64,000 nucleotides of DNA. Origin: Zestomonas carbonaria (GTDB taxonomy: Bacteria > Pseudomonadota > Gammaproteobacteria > Pseudomonadales > Pseudomonadaceae). This document shows, piece by piece, positions 62,252 to 64,000 of this stretch; the first letter of the stretch is position 1, and every line of letters begins with the position of its first letter. Under the pieces are notes generated by a model, which was given only the letters and a program-made list of their open reading frames with translations, had not been told where the DNA came from and did not search any database. The stretch lies in assembly GCF_904061905.1 (NCBI RefSeq), contig NZ_CAJFCI010000023.1, positions 62,001 through 126,000 on the forward strand, written 5' to 3'. Both the position numbers and the translations under genes were made by a program.

Positions 62252-63378
62252 GCCGTCGCCTCCTGGCCGGACTTGACCGGGGCGGAGGCGCGCCGGCGCA
62301 CCCACCAGAGGTACAGGCCGCTGCCCAGGACGATGATGGTCAGCACGTCGAGCAGCGCCCAGAGGATCTGCATCGGCCGGCCGCCGTAGTCGCCGAAGTG
62401 CAGCGGCTGCGACATGGCCAGGGCGTCCATGTACCAGGGGCGCTCGCCGACGGCGGTGACTTCGAGGCTCTTCGCGTCGATCAACACCGGCGTCCACAGA
62501 TGCGAGGTGAGGTGCGTGCCGCCCTTCATGAACACCGTGTAGTGGTGCTCGCTGGAGAAGCGGGTGCCGGGGAAGGCGATGAAGTCCGGCTTCATCCCCG
62601 GTGCGGCGGCGCCGGCGATGCGCAGCACGTCGCTGGCCGGTGCGCGCTCGGTGAGCGGCGGGGCGTCGCGGTACGGCTCGACCAGCGCGGCGAGCGTGTC
62701 GTTGCGCCAGGCGGCGATCAGCAGGTCGGCGCAGGCGCTGATCACCCCGGTGACGCCGACCACCAGCGCCCAGGTCAGGGTGACGATGCCGATCAGGTTG
62801 TGCAGGTCCAGCCAGCGCGTGCGGGTCGACTTGTGCTGGCGCACCTCGGCGAATTTCAACCGGCGCATGAAGGGCGAGTAGAGCACCACGCCGGAAACGA
62901 TGGCCACCACGAACAGCAGGCCCATGAAGGCCAGCAGCAGCTTGCCCGGCAGGCCGGCGAACATGTCCACGTGCAGGCGCAGCATGAGCATCATGAAGCC
63001 GCCGTTGGCCGCCGGCATCGCCACCGCCTCGCCGCTGCGCGCGTCGAGCATGAAGGTGTGCGACGAGTTGGGCTCGGTGCCGGCCGTGGCGGCGGTGATG
63101 GCGACCACCCCGTTGGGCTCGTCCTCGTCGTAGCCGATGTACTGCACCACTTCGCCGGGGCGATGGCGCTCGGCGGCCTCGACCAGGCGCTGCAGGTCGA
63201 GGTGCGGAGTGCCGGCCGACAGTTCGCGCAACTCGGGCGCCTCGCCCAGCAGGTGCTCTATCTCGTGGTGGAAGATCAGCGGCAACCCGGTCAGCGCCAG
63301 GAGCAGCAGGAAGGCGGTGCAGATCAGGCTGGTCCAGGTGTGGACGACGGACCAGCGGCGGATGGTGGCGGATTTCAT
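62248..63378 (-). CDS. PepSY-associated membrane protein (siderophore-uptake reductase-like)
   Basis: A 376-residue protein with four membrane helices (FLLLLALTGLPLIF, LLLAFMGLLFVVAIVSGVVL, IVTLTWALVVGVTGVISA, ILWALLDVLTIIVLGSGLYL), conserved histidines in the membrane edges (FHHEIEH, RLHVDMF, LHNLIGI) and PepSY segments. Related proteins near TonB receptors are proposed to reduce ferric siderophore. It lies downstream of the receptor on the same strand. Confidence 0.85.
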   Translation of the reverse strand: MKSATIRRWSVVHTWTSLICTAFLLLLALTGLPLIFHHEIEHLLGEAPELRELSAGTPHLDLQRLVEAAERHRPGEVVQYIGYDEDEPNGVVAITAATAGTEPNSSHTFMLDARSGEAVAMPAANGGFMMLMLRLHVDMFAGLPGKLLLAFMGLLFVVAIVSGVVLYSPFMRRLKFAEVRQHKSTRTRWLDLHNLIGIVTLTWALVVGVTGVISACADLLIAAWRNDTLAALVEPYRDAPPLTERAPASDVLRIAGAAAPGMKPDFIAFPGTRFSSEHHYTVFMKGGTHLTSHLWTPVLIDAKSLEVTAVGERPWYMDALAMSQPLHFGDYGGRPMQILWALLDVLTIIVLGSGLYLWWVRRRASAPVKSGQEATA

Positions 63379-63395
63379 GAGTACCTCGTAAAAGC

Positions 63396-63421
63396 AGAGG
63401 ACCGCCCGGGGGCGGTCCTCT
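63396..63421 (-). terminator. hairpin between the receptor and PepSY genes
   Basis: AGAGGACCGCC/GGCGGTCCTCT stem with a GC-rich 4-nt loop; on the minus strand TTTTA follows. It may attenuate read-through from receptor to PepSY gene. Confidence 0.65.
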
Positions 63422-63435
63422 CAGGCGTCAACGAT

Positions 63436-63999
63436 TCACCACTTGTAGGTGACGCTGGCGACCACGTTGCGCTGGTCGCCGTAGTAGCACCAGTAGCCGT
63501 CGCAGGTGGACAGGTATTCCTTGTCGAACAGGTTCTTCGCGTCCACCGCCAGCGAGGCGCCTCTCAGCGCGCTGCTCAGGCGGCCGAGGTCGTAGTGCAT
63601 CGAGGCGTCGTAGACGGTGTAGGAACCGGTGTGGCCGAGCCAGGTGTTGGCGGTGTTGCCGTAGCTGTCGCCGACGTAGCGCGCGCCGAAGCCGACGCCG
63701 AAACCGTCGAGCAGGCCAGCGCGCCAGGTGTAGTCGGCCCACAGGGTGGCCTGGTTGCGCGGCATCTGCTGCATGCGGTTGCCCTTGTCCTGACCTTTCC
63801 TGATTTCCGAGTCGTTGTAAGCGTAGGAGGCGACCAGCTTGAGGTTTTCGTTGACGTCGGCGCTGGCTTCCAGCTCCAGGCCGCGTACCTTCAGCTCGCC
63901 GATCTGGCGGGTGATGCTGCCTTCGGTGACGCTGACGTTCTGCTGGGTCAGGTCGAACACCGCGGCGCTCAGCAGCGCATCGGTGCCCGGCGGCTGGTA
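63436..63999 (-). CDS. TonB-dependent ferrichrome-type siderophore receptor, C-terminal part
   Basis: Open from the window edge; the first visible residues are YQPPGTDALLSAAVFDLTQQ, which belong to the beta-barrel of FhuA/FiuA/FoxA-like receptors. The last 24 residues contain the cysteine pair STCDGYWCYYGDQR seen in ferrichrome receptors and end in YKW, the usual outer-membrane barrel signature (C-terminal aromatic). The N-terminal plug and signal lie outside. By position after creBCD it could correspond to fiuA, but I do not assign the symbol. Confidence 0.85.
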   Translation of the reverse strand, partial: YQPPGTDALLSAAVFDLTQQNVSVTEGSITRQIGELKVRGLELEASADVNENLKLVASYAYNDSEIRKGQDKGNRMQQMPRNQATLWADYTWRAGLLDGFGVGFGARYVGDSYGNTANTWLGHTGSYTVYDASMHYDLGRLSSALRGASLAVDAKNLFDKEYLSTCDGYWCYYGDQRNVVASVTYKW

Positions 64000-64000
64000 C

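Overview
This is a 64 kb piece of GC-rich bacterial chromosome that reads as core genome of the Pseudomonas aeruginosa lineage. The gene order from parC through serB, fimX, psd, rhdA, motAB, orn, amiB, mutL, miaA, hfq, hflXKC, hisZ, purA, two tRNA-Leu, rnr, rlmB, rpsF/rpsR, rplI, dnaB, alr and ygiQ matches what I remember of P. aeruginosa PAO1 around PA4965-PA4928. The right end (acyltransferase, zinc-protease-like protein, creB, creC, creD, ferrichrome-type receptor) recalls a different PAO1 region, around PA0461-PA0470, and I see no 7TM-GGDEF gene (nicD) between alr and ygiQ. Together with many lineage-type intergenic repeats, this suggests a relative of P. aeruginosa rather than P. aeruginosa itself; the species cannot be fixed from sequence reading alone.

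Layout. 0-7 kb: retropepsin-like protein (cut by the window edge), parC, a PqiC-type lipoprotein, an AhpA/YtjB-like membrane protein and serB. 7-17 kb: fimX and its large PilZ-like neighbour, psd, rhdA, an HDOD protein, and the flagellar stator pair motAB behind a sigma-28-like promoter. 17-26 kb: rsgA, orn, queG, then the tightly packed nnr-tsaE-amiB-mutL-miaA series. 26-33 kb: hfq-hflX-hflK-hflC, a 61-residue membrane protein, hisZ, purA and two identical tRNA-Leu(CAG). 33-45 kb: rnr-rlmB, rpsF-rpsR-membrane protein-rplI, dnaB, alr, ygiQ. 45-47.5 kb: a two-gene unit for a beta-helix lipoprotein and a diheme cytochrome, preceded by a 32-bp palindrome. 47.7-54.5 kb: a transglutaminase / ATP-grasp / alpha-E / transglutaminase operon, the least understood system here. 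54.6-64 kb: a DUF2780-like secreted protein, an acyltransferase, the creBC two-component system with a zinc-protease-like gene in front and a CBS gene plus creD behind, a GST, and a ferric-siderophore uptake module that runs off the window.

The main non-coding signal is a family of composite intergenic elements of about 270-470 bp, bounded by inverted heptamer arrays, whose edges repeatedly coincide with stop codons of neighbouring genes. I found no insertion sequence, prophage, CRISPR array, rRNA or replication origin.
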